A stretch of DNA of 64,000 nucleotides from the NCBI GenBank assembly GCA_947247005.1, contig OX365951.1, positions 34,678,899-34,742,898 of the forward strand, in the 5' to 3' direction. Positions 12,401 through 25,580 of the stretch are shown one piece after another. The stretch's first letter is position 1; the number at the start of each line of letters is the position of its first letter. The translations under genes were made by a program, and so were the position numbers. The notes beneath the pieces are model-generated. The model did not search any database and was not told the DNA's origin. It was given only the letters and a program-made list of their open reading frames with translations. This DNA is from Spisula solida (taxonomy: Eukaryota; Mollusca; Bivalvia; Venerida; Mactridae).

Positions 12401-12663
12401 GCGTGATTTAATCAATTAAATAAATAATTAATGTTTGAAACATCAACCTGAGATAAATAAGTGTAAACTTAACTGTTCCCATCACGAATACGAATGCATA
12501 TACCGTACAAGTTTGTTCATGTACATGATGCCTTAATCAAAATTTTAATTGAGAACATTACTGTTGTTATTTTTTTAGAGACAAATAAACTTGATTACTA
12601 GTAGCACCTTTATAGTTTGAATGTGATGTGTTGCTTAGATACCCAAAAATATTTATTTACGTC
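9491..12663. other. Long single-copy non-coding stretch
   Basis: No gene is supported over about 3.2 kb. Frames at 9767-9976 (-) and 11976-12209 (+) are short and featureless. Near 10847-10899, 'gtacccg' and 'cgggtac' bracket about 40 bases and form a weak inverted repeat. The stretch from there to about 11340 is richer in CG-containing words ('cgaagcgccggg', 'cccgggtcgac') than its surroundings, as if it were an inserted element of unidentified type. Confidence 0.4.
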
Positions 12664-12773
12664 GGACAAAATTATGATATAGGTAATTTTAATTATTATA
12701 ATAAAAGAATACGGGTTTGGACAAAATTATAATATAGGTAATTTTACTTATTATAATAAAAGAATACGCGTTA
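12664..12773 (+). repeat. Two-copy 55-bp tandem duplication
   Basis: The unit 'ggacaaaattatratatagg' onward occurs at 12664 and 12719 with a 55-bp offset. It continues through 'attataataaaagaatacg' in both copies. The copies are nearly identical, implying a recent local duplication. Confidence 0.92.
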
Positions 12774-13949
12774 TATGTATATTTAGATCTTTGGTAAAAT
12801 GCTTGGGTGAATGGCAAAATTAAAGATATATATTAAAATTCAATCCAGCACATTTTGTTTCAATTTTATATAGATCTCTACTTCTTGCTTGTGCTGTAAA
12901 ATTCGTATAATTGTTAATTTGTCAGCCAAATGGTCTTGTTTATTCCAAATATACTGTCTGATGGGATTAAATGATAAGGAGCCTAAATGTCATGCCTGGT
13001 GCTTTTTCTGTTAATTGAAATCTTACCAATAATTATGTGTCAGCTATATAACTGGATTTTTAGGATACGGACAATACAGTATCTTGCCCCAGGCTTTATC
13101 AATCGGCTTAATATGATCTCCACAAAAAAAACATAATTATATCAATTTTGTGTTTGTTTTTTATTCCAAATATGCAAGTGTATTTCACCATCATGTAAAT
13201 GAACTGCATAATTATAAAATTAATCATAAGTTTAAATGAAAATGACCAACAGGGATTCATATTCATTTAACATGCATAGTGTGGAGATGACTCTAATCAG
13301 ACAGACTCAATTAAAAAATAACATTTACAAATACATATATATTCATCTAAATAAAATACCGCATGAGCAATTTCATGCCGAAAATATTTAAGCACCAACT
13401 TATTATATAATGACATCTAGATAGACTTCAGTTGTATGCCCACTAATCGCATATAATTTACTCGAGTCATTTATTTCAATTTATGTAACGTAGAATTTGC
13501 GAACTAGACAAAAATGGCTTTAATATATTCCAGGAACATGACCTTACACTCTAAAACACACATTCATAACTATACCGGAAATTGTAATTCTAGGAATGAA
13601 TTAGACATGTGCATAGGCCTAATTATATTTTAGCCTTTTAGAGACGCTTGATTGAAGGCATGTGTAAATTATTAACTTAATTTAGACTCCGGCTCTTTAC
13701 TTGTGAAAGTTCACATAATTTATATAGTACATTACGTTCATTTAACTCATTTTCATGTTTTATGTTATAAACAATTATGACGTAATGAGGCACAACGTAG
13801 ATAATTAAATACATGATACCCTTGTGAAAAGTAGCTGTAGGAATATATTCCGTACCGTACGAATCATACAATGCAACACTTGTACTTTTCTACGGACATA
13901 ACTAAATTTGTATCATAGTTACGGTGAATAAGAGTGCAATAATTTCAAT
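12774..13949. other. Non-coding AT-rich stretch
   Basis: No gene or repeat is supported. The 13677-13871 minus frame is short and has no recognisable features. Confidence 0.45.
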
Positions 13950-14025
13950 ACTGCACTGGAAAAGCATGCGATAACTGTAACACTGCAATGGAAAAAGCGT
14001 GCGATAACTGTATTACTGCACTGGT
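13950..14025 (+). repeat. ~33-bp tandem repeat, 2.3 units
   Basis: 'actgcactgga' (13950), 'actgcaatgga' (13982) and 'actgcactgg' (14015) recur every 32-33 bp, with 'gcgataactgta' between them. The third unit is truncated. Confidence 0.8.
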
Positions 14026-15827
14026 GTGGCACATCAACCACGACCTCCATTGAACTATGATAAACATTACATACAGAACTAACACTCGGCTATCAATTTA
14101 ATACGATAACCTCGTGTTTCATTTCTGTATCTATATCTTATTTTGCTACTCTACCTGATAAAAGGCATCAATTTGGTTGTGCTGTTTTCCATCGCCTTTT
14201 ACTACGTTTTTAACAATTTTCCAATCATTTACGTCAGTAAGTTTAAACGATTGACAATTTGTTGAAATGAAACTTCGTCTGGTATTCACTTTTAGCATTA
14301 GGAATGGATAAAGAACAGTTTCAGGTACTAGTATTTCATATCTCACATTATACACAATAACTCACATTACACCACAAATTAGCAGTATACGTAACATTAA
14401 TCACTGTTGATTGATAATTGCCAGTATTTATGCTACAAACATTGCTAACATGGTTATATCAAACGAATGGTATGTCCGTGCTAGGTTTTCTTGGTACCAC
14501 ACCTGGCTTATCTTCTCAAGGTTTACCGCACGTTACAATGAAACTCAATTCCTGGGATGACATTCATACTGTTTGATATATGAGGGGATTTCCGTGAATT
14601 GAGCTGTTGTATTGTTTTGCATTGCATTGCAAGGAAAGCAATACAGACAAATTAACTCACATGTCAGGAATTCTACTGAAGTGATAACTGGATCATAATT
14701 TACTGGCTTAGAATCAGAAGGTTGACACCACAAGATGTCATTGGGGCTTGTTATCTTGATTAACAACAGTTCAGAGGGCCTTTTTTCATACATTTGAAAT
14801 AAACCACTGTGTTTAACTTTAAAGAGTCCGCCTTGTATATTGCTGGATACAATAAACTAAATCGAGAAGATCGCTTTCGGTTAGCGATGTTGCTCACTTG
14901 ATGAACAGGTTGTCAATTCTATTTTCAACTCGGCGAGTATGTCTATATATATATAATATAAGCGACACAAAGTGCGCTCTTCACTTCTAGTTCCCCTTTA
15001 TATTCAGAGAAAGGTACACGATATCTACATTAAAATATTCATAGTGTTATACAATGTTAGGTTTGTTAAATAATTTCTTCGTTAACCTACATTTTCTAAA
15101 AAGAATTAACATTTCCTGAACACTTGATGCTATAGCACTCGTTATTGATCTAACCGTTTAATTAAAACTGCTGAAGATATTGTGGATATCTACGAAACGG
15201 AAGCAAAACGTCAAAAGCTACAGATGTATGTTCAACCAGACGGTATCCCGGTATATAGAACTAACGTTCTACCGACAATTGATCGGCGATAAGTACTTTT
15301 TCAAAGCATAGATTTTTAATAATTACAAATCATAACAACTAGTCATACGTAACACCTTTAGAGCCATAATTGCTGCATTTTATGTAATAGGAAGACTGAT
15401 GGGCCCTTAAATCAATCAAAGGGAGAGTACATATTTTTTATTATTTTTAAATCCTCACGACAGACTGAAACTACGGAGACCAACATACTTTCATACACGT
15501 ATATGACAAAATTCCAGTATGTGTTGATGACAACCTGTGTCACAGTATCAGGGAAAATGTTCCAATTTGACGATTTCCGTGCAGTTAAAGCGGGGTATCG
15601 CAATCGATGGCTTTCTACATGGTTTCGATACCAGGAAAATCATAATGGCATACCACTGCAAACTGACACAGTTCAGCTGTCTGTGTTTATATATAGGTAG
15701 ACATGGGATCATTGCAACCTGACCACAGTTTACATGTTCTCTAGATATATCACCCTATTGTTTGACATACACCATTGTATAGTTTACAATGTAACACGGT
15801 GTATATTGTATGTTGTTCAAAATGTTC
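14026..15827. other. Non-coding stretch before the A' copy
   Basis: Frames at 14146-14355, 14545-14793 and 15412-15603 on the minus strand, and at 15503-15722 on the plus strand, are all under 85 residues with no recognisable domain or partner exon. A short TA run lies near 14945-14960. No dispersed repeat was recognised. Confidence 0.4.
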
Positions 15828-16761
15828 ACAATAAACAGGTTAATCAGGATGAAAGTAGAGAGTTTTGTTATAGAGTTATAAACACAGGACGGAATTGTTG
15901 AACCTAATGTACTGTGGGAATTGATTCTCGGCTGAATACGTCTTAATAATAATTATATTGGCCTTAATTATAGACAGAAAGCCTATGCAATATTAAAAGG
16001 AGAAAATAACAAATCGGACAAGTATAATTATAACATAGCACTCAACAGAAAAACCAAAGCACGGAAGATACAAAAAGCAACACATACAAAAGAAAATACA
16101 CACAGTCCTGGTTCCATGTATCAATGTGTCCCAATTAAAGTGTAAGGGAGTGTTATGTCACTGTAAATTGTATAGCCCTGTAAAGACGAATTCAAATCAA
16201 TTATACTCTAGAAGTTGTCCATCTCCAAATAACCTTAAATGTTTCTGATACTTTCATCTATTGTATAATCCAGTGGAACATTAAACACCACTGTGTTTAC
16301 ATCTAGACAATACTGGTAACCCACTGATGTTTTACATCTTGGTTTAACTATAAACATACATCATATCAATCACAATTTTATCACTTTGATATACACATGT
16401 TATCTAGTTTAGAGTAATTCAAGCTCAGTAGTTGGTTAAGCTATAATATGTGTACTTTAATGCTAAGTAATATATATTGATTAAAACAATACTTAACTGG
16501 ATCATCAGGACCATCATCAGGACTTTCAGTAGGCCTAGAGTGTATCATTAATTATAATTACCTTTAATTACCAAAAAAATCTTGATGTGCAGCTTGTACA
16601 CTTCTAATTTAAGCCCCATCCAATAACTGGAGAGAACTAAAGATAATCAGTCTTTCGAACACTTCTATCCTTTCTACATACATAATTATGGTCGTTCTAA
16701 TTGATTTGAATACGCGTTTCCCCGACGGGTTGAGTGCTGTCTTCCCATGTACAAATCTTTG

Positions 16762-16856
16762 AACGCCTAAATACATAACATGGTTTTACTCTTCCATGCT
16801 TTGCAATCCACGAATTTACGACGAAATACCTACGAAAATATGTGATTTTACAGAAT
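16762..16856 (+). mobile_element. MITE-like dispersed repeat, copy 3 (5' truncated)
   Basis: Only the right part of the family remains, from 'gcctaaatacataacatgg' through 'ttgcaatccacgaatttacg' to 'atatgtgattttacag'. It is the A' counterpart of the copy at 2148-2362, so the element was inserted before the A duplication and then lost its left half here. Confidence 0.7.
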
Positions 16857-17537
16857 TATTTTCAGCACGTGATAAACGAGTAGATTTACCACGTCACGTG
16901 TTTTACAAACAACGTTTATACGCTATCATCACTTGACCTGAATATATAAATGCCTATATAATTCAACTATTTTATGAGCAATTTACGCTTCTTATCTAGA
17001 TTAATGGGTTTTATTAAAAGCGAAATTAACAAATGTTGACACTGTGTGATTCTCATAAGTTTTATATAATCATATCAGTATGAAGATTACATGAATGAGT
17101 GTACTAATGACCCAGTACGCCAACTTGTTAATGGTGTAATTATGAATGAAATAAAAACTGAAACCTTGCTTGATTCAGTTATGGTTTTTATTGTAAAAAC
17201 CGTGCATATATTCACGCAATTCGTGACATCTGCGCACACTACATTTGTATATTAATTTGAAACATTACTTTAACAGAAGCAAAGCATGAAGCTCACCCGA
17301 TAGATGTGCTATAATAGTTGACCCAACTGATAGAGCTCAGTAGATCCGGGTTCAATACTCAAGTTAGCTGTCTGGTAACAACATGCTAAGGTAACACACA
17401 CCGTATTTGCAGCATACTCTAGCTGGCAGAATATCTACTCATAACAACAAACGAATTGGGTTAGTTAATATCTAGTTGTTGTCACCATTCTTGGCCTCGC
17501 CAACATTCGAGGTTATGGAAACATTCGATGACGGACC

Positions 17538-17553
17538 AATATATATATATATT
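17538..17553. repeat. (AT)n microsatellite
   Basis: A run of about seven to eight AT dinucleotides lies inside A', just before the degenerate 'gcctgatcaacaattgaag' motif series at about 17555-17710. Confidence 0.9.
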
Positions 17554-18300
17554 GATGCTGGGGCCTGATTTAGAATTAAAGTTCTAGCAACATCAGAGAC
17601 CATTGAACACCGGTTCTATGTATCAGGGGCCAGATCAACAGTTGAGTTTTTGGAGCCTGATCAATGTTCGATGTGCTGGCATCAGCCGAATTCTGGCAAC
17701 AATCATGAGACATTCGGCAGGATTTATTTTCTAGCAACATCCAGACACTCCACAAAACCTTATGAGGAATGTACTAGGCTCAGTTTATTCTAACGTAATA
17801 ATTACGTCGTCAGTTCCAAACACATTAGAACGGAGACAGGACTATTTATGTCGAAATCAAGTCATCGATCATGATGTATCAAGAATGCAATGAAATGCTA
17901 GAAATATATAAACTTAATGCACCAAGGAGGCACTCGAAGAGCTGCTGACAAATTAATTCGCAAGGTTTGCGAACATTGTATCCGAAATATCACTGTTTCA
18001 CAATCAGCACGCCTAATCTATCAATTTTATTGAACAATTAAAATATCACGTGACCTAATTCTATCCAAGTAGTAGAGACTCCAGTCTCCATTAGCAATGA
18101 TGTATGTAAACAAGTATTTGATACAAACATTAGAGCACCTCTCTGTCGTTGAAAAATATAAAACAGCTTTACTTCATCCACAGAATTCTTGGTGCATGAG
18201 TTTATAAAAATTCCAACTTGTTTAAAATTGGGTGCCATGATAAAAATTAAGTGCATTTCATCATGACGGTAATGAATCAAGAAGGATTAACTTGTGAAAT

Positions 18301-18505
18301 CCACAGAGCCTCCCAAATAGTGACTGCCTAACATAACTGAAGCCTTTACAATGTACCATAACGTAGCCTTCCTAACATAACGCAGACTACCTACTTAACA
18401 TAACATAACTTCTCTAACAAAACGGAACCTCCATAACATAGCATAGCTTTTCTTACATAACGGAGCCTCCTTAACATAACATAACTTCTCTAACATAGCG
18501 GTTTA
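18301..18505 (+). repeat. Degenerate ~20-bp minisatellite in A'
   Basis: Units like 'cctaacataacg.agcctcc' repeat about ten times, matching the array at 3858-4330 in A. Isolated units continue at about 18590-18660 and 18755-18790. The array is roughly half the length of the A array, a copy-number difference that arose after the duplication. Confidence 0.65.
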
Positions 18506-20008
18506 GTTTAGTGTTGTTCATTAAAACACTATTTAATGGTCATGTAGCGCTCTAACTAACGGAACTCCCTTACAGACTACTGTCATAAATTCCTAACAAA
18601 AAGGAGCCTGTGGATGTTCCTAACAAAATAGAACTTCGGCCCCTAACACAACAGAGCCACCTAACATTTATCAAATGTTCATGATATGTTTACACCACTC
18701 TAGGGTATTATGACACGGAACCAATTAAAGGCAAATTATGTAACATCCTTACACATCGGAGCCCGAATGTTATTAACGCAACAGAGCATTCTGTAATGTT
18801 ATCATCTTTACTCGAATCAAGATGAATCTCAATGTAAATACTCAATCGAAGTATATATATTTTGTTATATATCACAATTAATAAACGGTCCTAATCTACA
18901 ATTATCTTTATTGACTAATGAAAGAAAGCTAATAATGATCTAATAGATATACGGTTTTTGCCTTCATGTAATAAGTGGCGTACATCTTAGGAACATCACC
19001 AATCAATTAAAAAGTAGAGACGCGGCGTACGAGGCAGTGTATCGGCAGGACATGAATGGACATGCACACATGGTACGCCCTTCAACTGAGTTAATTGGAA
19101 TGCAAAATATTGGAGACATTGACAAAGGCATCAGAGGATGTTTGATGTTGTTTATTTGAGTTAATGTTTTCTCTATGTTAAGACAGGAACATTTCTTGGG
19201 TCGTTTAGAAGGAGCTGCGACTTTAAAAATGACCGCATGTAAGATGTGTAACATTTGATATGATGTTCCACTCAACCAAGACGTATGGATGGGCACCTGA
19301 GAGGGTCAAAAGCCAATAAATTGGGCTGTAACAAGTGTTACATCCGATGGGAGTTGCGACTCAATAATCAGGGGGTAAATGTACAGTCGATTATTTGGAC
19401 TCATGCATGGAAGTAGACTTTGACCTGTACTTTTTCGTGAACTAAGTTCAAATTGAATGAATCATTTTAAGAAGCAAACAGACAATAAAGCAGAAACTAT
19501 GAATTCTTAGAGTACAATTGCCATACAGTGATAATGTTCTGTCGAGTGTTATACGGCAGATAATACAGGCTATGCATACAGTCGTCAATGGTTAATGCGA
19601 GATAAAATACAGCTGCATGTCAGAATCCTTACACAGACACCAGGCCGACTATACAAACAATACACACGTGTTCTGAAGAGGCATTTCGCTATCAGAATTT
19701 GATGTAATGGATTTCAAAACCTTATAGCAAGAAGAAAATCAAAAACGTTTGCTATTTTCTAAACAACATTGAAAAGTTTCAAGTGTTATATTATACGATC
19801 AAGTATGGCTCACTTAGAAGCCTTAATTGATTCTCAACATCTTGTGTCGCGACATTGTTTAATTCCTATTCCCATTTGCAATTTAAAACTTGAGAGAATG
19901 TTTGGTTCGGAGGGAAACATTTACTCCATGTATTTAACTGTTGTCACTCCTTATGTGCCATGGGTCCCGATGTAGTATTAAATGAAATATTGGGTCAAAC
20001 ATGAAGAG

Positions 20009-20914
20009 CGTTTCACTGATACTGGATAATACATGTATTTTAACCGATCAATTGGGCTTTGAAATGGATGACAATGGTTGGGTGTTTTGGACTCTATTAT
20101 ATTGCCGTCCTTGTACGACAAATTTACCAAAGCTGTTATGGAATCTCTTACACTTGCAGCAAGCAATCCCTTGTACGAACATCTTTTAACCAATTAATCA
20201 AAGTCATGGAAATGTATGGCAACGAAATAATACAGAACACACGGCGAAAAATAAGAAATACTCCAGACAACTAAAACTCACACTGACGTCGGTAAAGTTC
20301 TACCATTAGAGCAAGATAGTAACAATAATAATTCTTACGTTACTCTCGTCAACGCTTCAAAACTGCAACAAGCACGTTAAGTTTGCAAGTGGAAATCAAA
20401 TAATAGTAAACAATTTGAAGACATACCGTAAAACTATGCTGGTATTTTTGACCAGATGTAATCTTACGCCGCGATTGACATGCCGTCAGTTTATGATCTC
20501 GTAAGTGTTAATAAGCACCAAATCTCAAATTAGTTTTGCCGACAGGAGGATCACTGTCTATCATTGGACTTTACTTGTCACTTGAATGGTTTTGTAAAAT
20601 GGCAAAATTGCATTTAAAACGTATACCAAGTAACGTCATAAGCAAATATAATTTTGATTATTGTGTTCATTGGTAAATAGTTTACAAAACCAATATTCCT
20701 ATGTTACCGACTGGTGTCTCTAACAAACCCCGTACTACTTTCAAGTATGATTATTGTGTATAGATGCCAAATTTCGACCCATCTATTTAAAGATAATATT
20801 ACTTAAATAATCGAAAAACATGTATTTTGAAAATGAAATACTCTATCGTACAGCATGCACCCAGTGTACCAAATAACTAAGCATATTGATGAAGCACGAA
20901 TACATGTTCAATTA
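20009..20914. other. Non-coding junction between A' and R1
   Basis: This segment matches neither block A nor the R units. The overlapping frames at 19978-20193 (-), 20001-20189 (+) and 20059-20274 (+) have no recognised domain. Nothing else is supported. Confidence 0.45.
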
Positions 20915-21694
20915 TGGTATTCATGTTTCATTTTCAAATTCTTCAGATCAAATGTCCACTAATGTTTACTTTAGATCAATTGGGTATTTATTTTGAGTGA
21001 CTGTACACACATAATATATGCTACCCAAGTATAGTTCGTGGGAGCATGTATAATATAATAGCCGCTTTATCCGTCTGACATATATATCCCGGATAATAAC
21101 TAAAAACCTATTACAGTTATTAATTTGATTACATTTATCTGTTATTGTCCAAGCCATAACCACGAGAAGCATCATCCGTCTCTGACGGCTCTTGTTAAAT
21201 GTTATACGTGACTTCTGCCAGGACCTAGGCCTACGTGGTAGATATAAGAAACAAAAACAAACAGAACAACAAACTACATAAAACGATATCACAGAACAAG
21301 GTGTTAATTTGTATACAAGTTACCTGGGAGGGAACGATTTGGTTGCAGTAAAAGCCAGCAATTATTTCATTGTAAGACAGGCAGGAAAAAAGTCGATCAG
21401 ATAGAGCGTTGAAAAGAAAACTAGAATAAAGGAATAAGATCTGTCTGACTAGTTTTGTTTCTATTTTAAAGTGTTGATTGAGTTGCCGTTTTAATCCATT
21501 GTGGTGAATCATTTACAACCAAGCGGTCGCCAAGTACAGATCAAACATAATGAATTATACAACATTTTAACAACTAAATAGTTCGGCATTCATTTCCTAG
21601 ATTGTATTGGATCAAAGCAGTTGATATTTTGAAACTGCCAAGGAACGTGTTTGCAAGATTGAAAGCTTAATATAATCCATGTACAAGTTATAGG

Positions 21695-21840
21695 CTGGGG
21701 GTAAGACTTCTAATTGGTCTCTCTCACATTGTATTAAGCAAAAGTAGACACCTTACCATGTCCGAAATAACTTCCGAGTGCGGAAGATCCCAGCATCGCG
21801 TCAAGGCCGCGTCATGCCGAAAACATACTAGTAATTCACT
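21695..21840 (+). repeat. SINE-like remnant, R1 copy
   Basis: The segment 'gggtaagacttc' to 'aaggccgcgtcatgcc' has counterparts at 38558-38710 and 53594-53710. The R2 copy retains a B-box-like 'cacgggttcaatcc', which is lost in this copy. It is best explained as an old tRNA-related SINE already present before the R unit was multiplied. Confidence 0.45.
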
Positions 21841-23337
21841 TGCTAGTCGTTCAGTATAAAAGCGGAACTGGCTACTCTTCTCTAATAACCTCACGGCGAT
21901 GGATACTATTAGACATGAGGTGACGATAGTGATTGATATAAGTTGGTAAAGACTTCAGTACTAGCTGTTGGACGTGAAGATTACATAAGGGTGGGTTCAA
22001 TCGGCATTTGTGAACTAAACGTAATTGATCAAGAAGTTTTCTAATACGCATAAATAAAATGAAAATTTGACATAATCTTTTTTACGTATCGATAACTTCA
22101 TTGGTTATATTATTTTTTATCATACGCTATCAATAGATTAAAGAAATTTATCAGTGAAAAAAACAGTGAACCTAACATCAGTACCATTACCATACAGGGA
22201 AAGAAATGTAACGTCAATGAAATGCAGCGTTACGTCATTATGACGCCATTCTATATAAGTATCACGTCGTGATAATTTCGGCGTATGTTTTACAATTAGG
22301 CCAATTACTGTACCATTTTACGAGAAATTGAAGCATATGTATATAATAAACATTACCTTTGTTGATTTTCAAGTTGGTGAAAGGTCAAATTTCATTTCAC
22401 TCGTGATCACAGAAAATGAAATTTGTTCACCAAAATCGAGAATTGAATCTTGACAGTAGAATTTAGGTTTATAACTTCGATAAGGTACGTATACGTTGAC
22501 TGTTCAGATGATTAGTGCAATAAAGAATAATTGTAGTATGTACCCGAATTTAGGTCTTACAGAAAAACATGGGTTTACTATTATTTTCCTTATCAAAAAA
22601 TAATATAAAGCTTGACAGGGAAAGCAGCACTAAATTTAACCAGTCAAGCACAGATAACATAAAAACATAACAGGCACCATGCCCAATACACAACCGAAAG
22701 CTCAAGTCCCAGTTGTCAAAAGGCTGAATGAACTAGTTAAAAATCTAATACATAAAATACCTTCATTTATAATATCCTACTTTCATCATAAAATTTATTG
22801 TCACAATTCAGTAATTAATTTCAGATATCAGATGAAACATTAACTTATTTGTCCATTGAAGTATTATTCATAATCTTATCAACGCGATCAGAAACGCCTG
22901 TAAAATGACAATGGAATAATTGTGCTCGTTAACACCTGACCTACTGTATTATGTTAATAAATTGAATTGAAAAACATTGAATTGTTAATACAATGCATTG
23001 CAGTCGAGACACCGTGTTGCCGCAATTACTCATAAATTTAATTTTTGGTCACGAGTTGATGATTCTGTATAGTAACATGGAACATTCATTTTGATGTATG
23101 TTAACATTGTCTTTGAACCGATTTTTTAATTGATATTGGATAATATGGCCTTTGTACATGAGGTGCCCGAAATAAAATATATCATAACAAAGTATGTCAT
23201 TTCTATTCTGAAAGTAAATATAAATGTTCCAAAAAGGTTGTTTATGTTTCATTTTACGACCCATTTTCTGTGAAGCCAGCAAACAAAGAAATGCATATAG
23301 ATCTAATATTGAATCGAGATTTAAGAACTATACCAAC

Positions 23338-24249
23338 CATAGGCAGTCAGCACGTACCCAAATACTACCCTGGCCAAATTGGATTTTACCACTGTTTACG
23401 ATGTTATGACAGGTTACTTTCAATATTTCCGATTATAAAAGTGCCTGTCACATTTGTAGCCGTGTAGGTTTATTATTCATTGAAATGGTATATTACGGGT
23501 ATCAACGTGTAGCTACTATATTTTACTTTCAGGATATATCAACACTTTAGTCCTTAGATACACACCCGTTTACACACCGAACGTCAGAATCAAGAATACA
23601 ATTCCTTAATTAGGTCGCTAACTAAGACGTTCAGCAAAACCCAGATTTTCACGCTTGTAAACGTGAATTTTGCCTTGAAACAGAATGTATGCTTCACAAA
23701 CGGGCCTAGCTAGTCATCCTTTCAGTTAGTGTAACTAAATAATTTACCTCACATGCCAATTAAACATCGCAATATTTCACTAGATCGATAATTAAAAAAA
23801 AATGTACGAAATTCGCCACCGTCAATTTCCAATTTTATTTAGTATTCCGATAACCTTTCGACCTCAACAGATTTCGAAGCGATCGTTTGATTGGCTAGAG
23901 TGTGTGTCACGTCATTCATAGTTGTTCAATCGTGTAAGCTCGGCCATTTCCGTTTGTGTCCGGTCTATATACTGAACCTCTTAATTGATGACCAAACAAA
24001 ATTCGCGATTTAACTTATATTGTGTTAAGGGTGTGTATTTAAGGACTAAACTGTTTATATATCTGGAAAGTAAAATATCTTGGCTACACGATGGTACCTG
24101 TAAGATAGCATTTGAGTGAATAAATAAAATAATACGACAAGTTATGTGACAGGCACTCCATTCTTCGTGATTCACCTTTCTTATATAGGTAAACAATCAG
24201 AAGGTTGATATGACTTGTGAAGTAGTAGGGTACGTGCAGGCTGCCTATG
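23338..24249 (+). mobile_element. 912-bp hAT-type non-autonomous element with long TIRs
   Basis: The left terminus 'cataggcagtcagcacgt' and the right terminus 'acgtgcaggctgcctatg' are inverted repeats. The inverted similarity continues inward for roughly 240 bp, with 'gtgcctgtcaca', 'cgtgtagc', 'atattttacttt' and 'ttagtcctta.atacacaccc' present in both arms in opposite orientation. The element is flanked by the 8-bp direct repeat ATACCAAC (23330-23337 and 24250-24257), which fits the hAT target consensus nTnnnnAn. R3 has the uninterrupted site 'aagaaccacaccaactgtc' near 55889, and R2 has a similar unoccupied site near 40288. The centre encodes no transposase, and frames at 23224-23467 and 23981-24196 are by-products. 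It inserted after R1, R2 and R3 separated. Confidence 0.88.
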
Positions 24250-24676
24250 ATACCAACTGTCAAGTTTGATATGAACGCGTTAAGTACAATGCACGCACAG
24301 ACAATCTAAACTTACATGGAAACGGCGACAGCGTCTAGCCACCCCGCAAGAGGAAGATCGAATCATCCATATCCAAAAAGTAGCATCTTGCAAACAAGCC
24401 TATATTCATACAAATGTATACTCACCTCGCAAGGAATGACATACTTTGACTTTGGACTTTGAATTTCGTGCAGAATTATTCATACAGGAAGGTAATTATG
24501 AATGATAACTAGACTAAAGTGAATACATATTGCCTTCTTTCTCAAGCGGAACTTAATAACAATACTATGCCTCTGTCAGAAAATTGCCAATCATAGAAAT
24601 TCTGTAATATTATAGTATACAGAACACTAATCTAGGCTCAAATCATATCTCCATCCGATCAGCTTTCATAACAATA

Positions 24677-24820
24677 ATGAAAATGATGACTTTATTTCAC
24701 GAGGAAACGTATTTGACAAATTAATGTAAATCAATCTTACATAAGATCCTCAACAATGAACAATGAACTAGAAAAATACCTATGCAAAGAAAATAATGAT
24801 ACTTGATAGTTTGGCAACTG
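24677..24820 (-). mobile_element. Retrotransposon 3'-end fragment, reverse orientation
   Basis: On the minus strand this reads 'ttgttgaggatctta', 'tttcctcgtgaaataaagtc' and an AT-rich tail, matching the segment at about 5195-5290 in block A. R2 and R3 lack it at the corresponding place: both go from 'ctttcataac' almost directly to 'tttatt(a)' and 'ctgctaatgtaactgtcc'. It is therefore an R1-private, strongly 5'-truncated insertion. Exact ends and target duplication are unclear. Confidence 0.5.
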
Positions 24821-25359
24821 TTTTATTACAATTCTGCCAATGTAACTGTCCGATTTATAGAGGTAACATTATTACGTACGTTGAGTTAGTAGAGACCTTG
24901 AACAATGTATACAACAAATAAAACTAAAGACTAGCATAACTCAGGCTGACGTATATTATGATGTTCTTTGTTTTACAACCACATGAAATTACGAATGGGG
25001 ATTTCCACAAGATCATACAATGTATACTTTGATCCTAGATTCTGATAGAAACAACATAGATACATCAGTGGTGTAATCAGGCTATATATCATTCCCGTAC
25101 CTGCTGTGTTCTTAAAACAACAATAAGAAACACGAATGTTTTTTTGGAAACCGAAAACCCATTAAAACCAGCTGGATATGCTGCTATCGGTTTTTTTAGT
25201 GAAATCGTAATGAAAAATGAAAGATCATAATATTATACACCAAAATGTGCAAAATGAAATATAACACATTTTCATAGAAAAGTATTAAACATACTTTCAA
25301 AACACCTTCCCATTAAACCGATGGAGGCGTCGTTGAATTCATGTTTATCTTCTGATGTT

Positions 25360-25580
25360 TTGTAGTATATAATGTGCATTGTCATTGCAATGCCTTTGAT
25401 ATGAACCTATCTTGGATTGAGACTGCCACCACCACCCGAATTCCTGAGGCAGCCATTTTGTTCACAGTACCAATACCCGGTGCGGTCTTGCTCGAGGCAA
25501 GTTAAGCACCGGTTAAGTATGACATAAAGGTTATTGTTATTCTTGTAATTCCAACAAGAATGCAGGCACAGATTGGACTC
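25360..25580. other. Conserved island, R1 copy (coding status unknown)
   Basis: About 150 bp around 'gcctttgatatgaacc', 'ccacccgaattcctgaggc' and 'accggttaagtatgacata' is unusually similar in all three units (41340-41630 and 56815-57075). In R2 and R3 the plus frame is open for over 50 codons, with residues such as RIPEAAILFTVPI, but in R1 the same frame has a TAA stop (TAC to TAA near 25503). The minus strand contains CAAAATGGCTGCC (25448-25460), resembling a YY1 site. No protein family is recognised. It could be a fossil exon or a non-coding conserved element. Confidence 0.35.

Larger units (their letters stand above)
15828..20008 (+). repeat. Block A', right copy of the large direct duplication
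   Basis: The block is collinear with 1-6605, starting at 'cacaataaacaggttaatcagg' and fading near 'gggtcccgatgtagtatta' and 'gggtcaaacatg' (A counterpart near 6565-6600). It is shorter than A by several internal segments: A positions about 400-930, 1400-1640 and 4743-5430 have no equivalent. Substitutions and small indels are frequent, so the duplication is not recent. No reading frame in it is shared intact with A. Coding function is therefore not supported. Confidence 0.85.

Noticed and set aside
21231..21512. Minus-strand frame beginning MIHHNGLKRQLN with a donor-like CAG|GTAA word, partly shared with 53188-53409
   Set aside because: The R2 copy has an early stop and the R1 and R3 frames diverge by frameshifts, so an exon is not supported.
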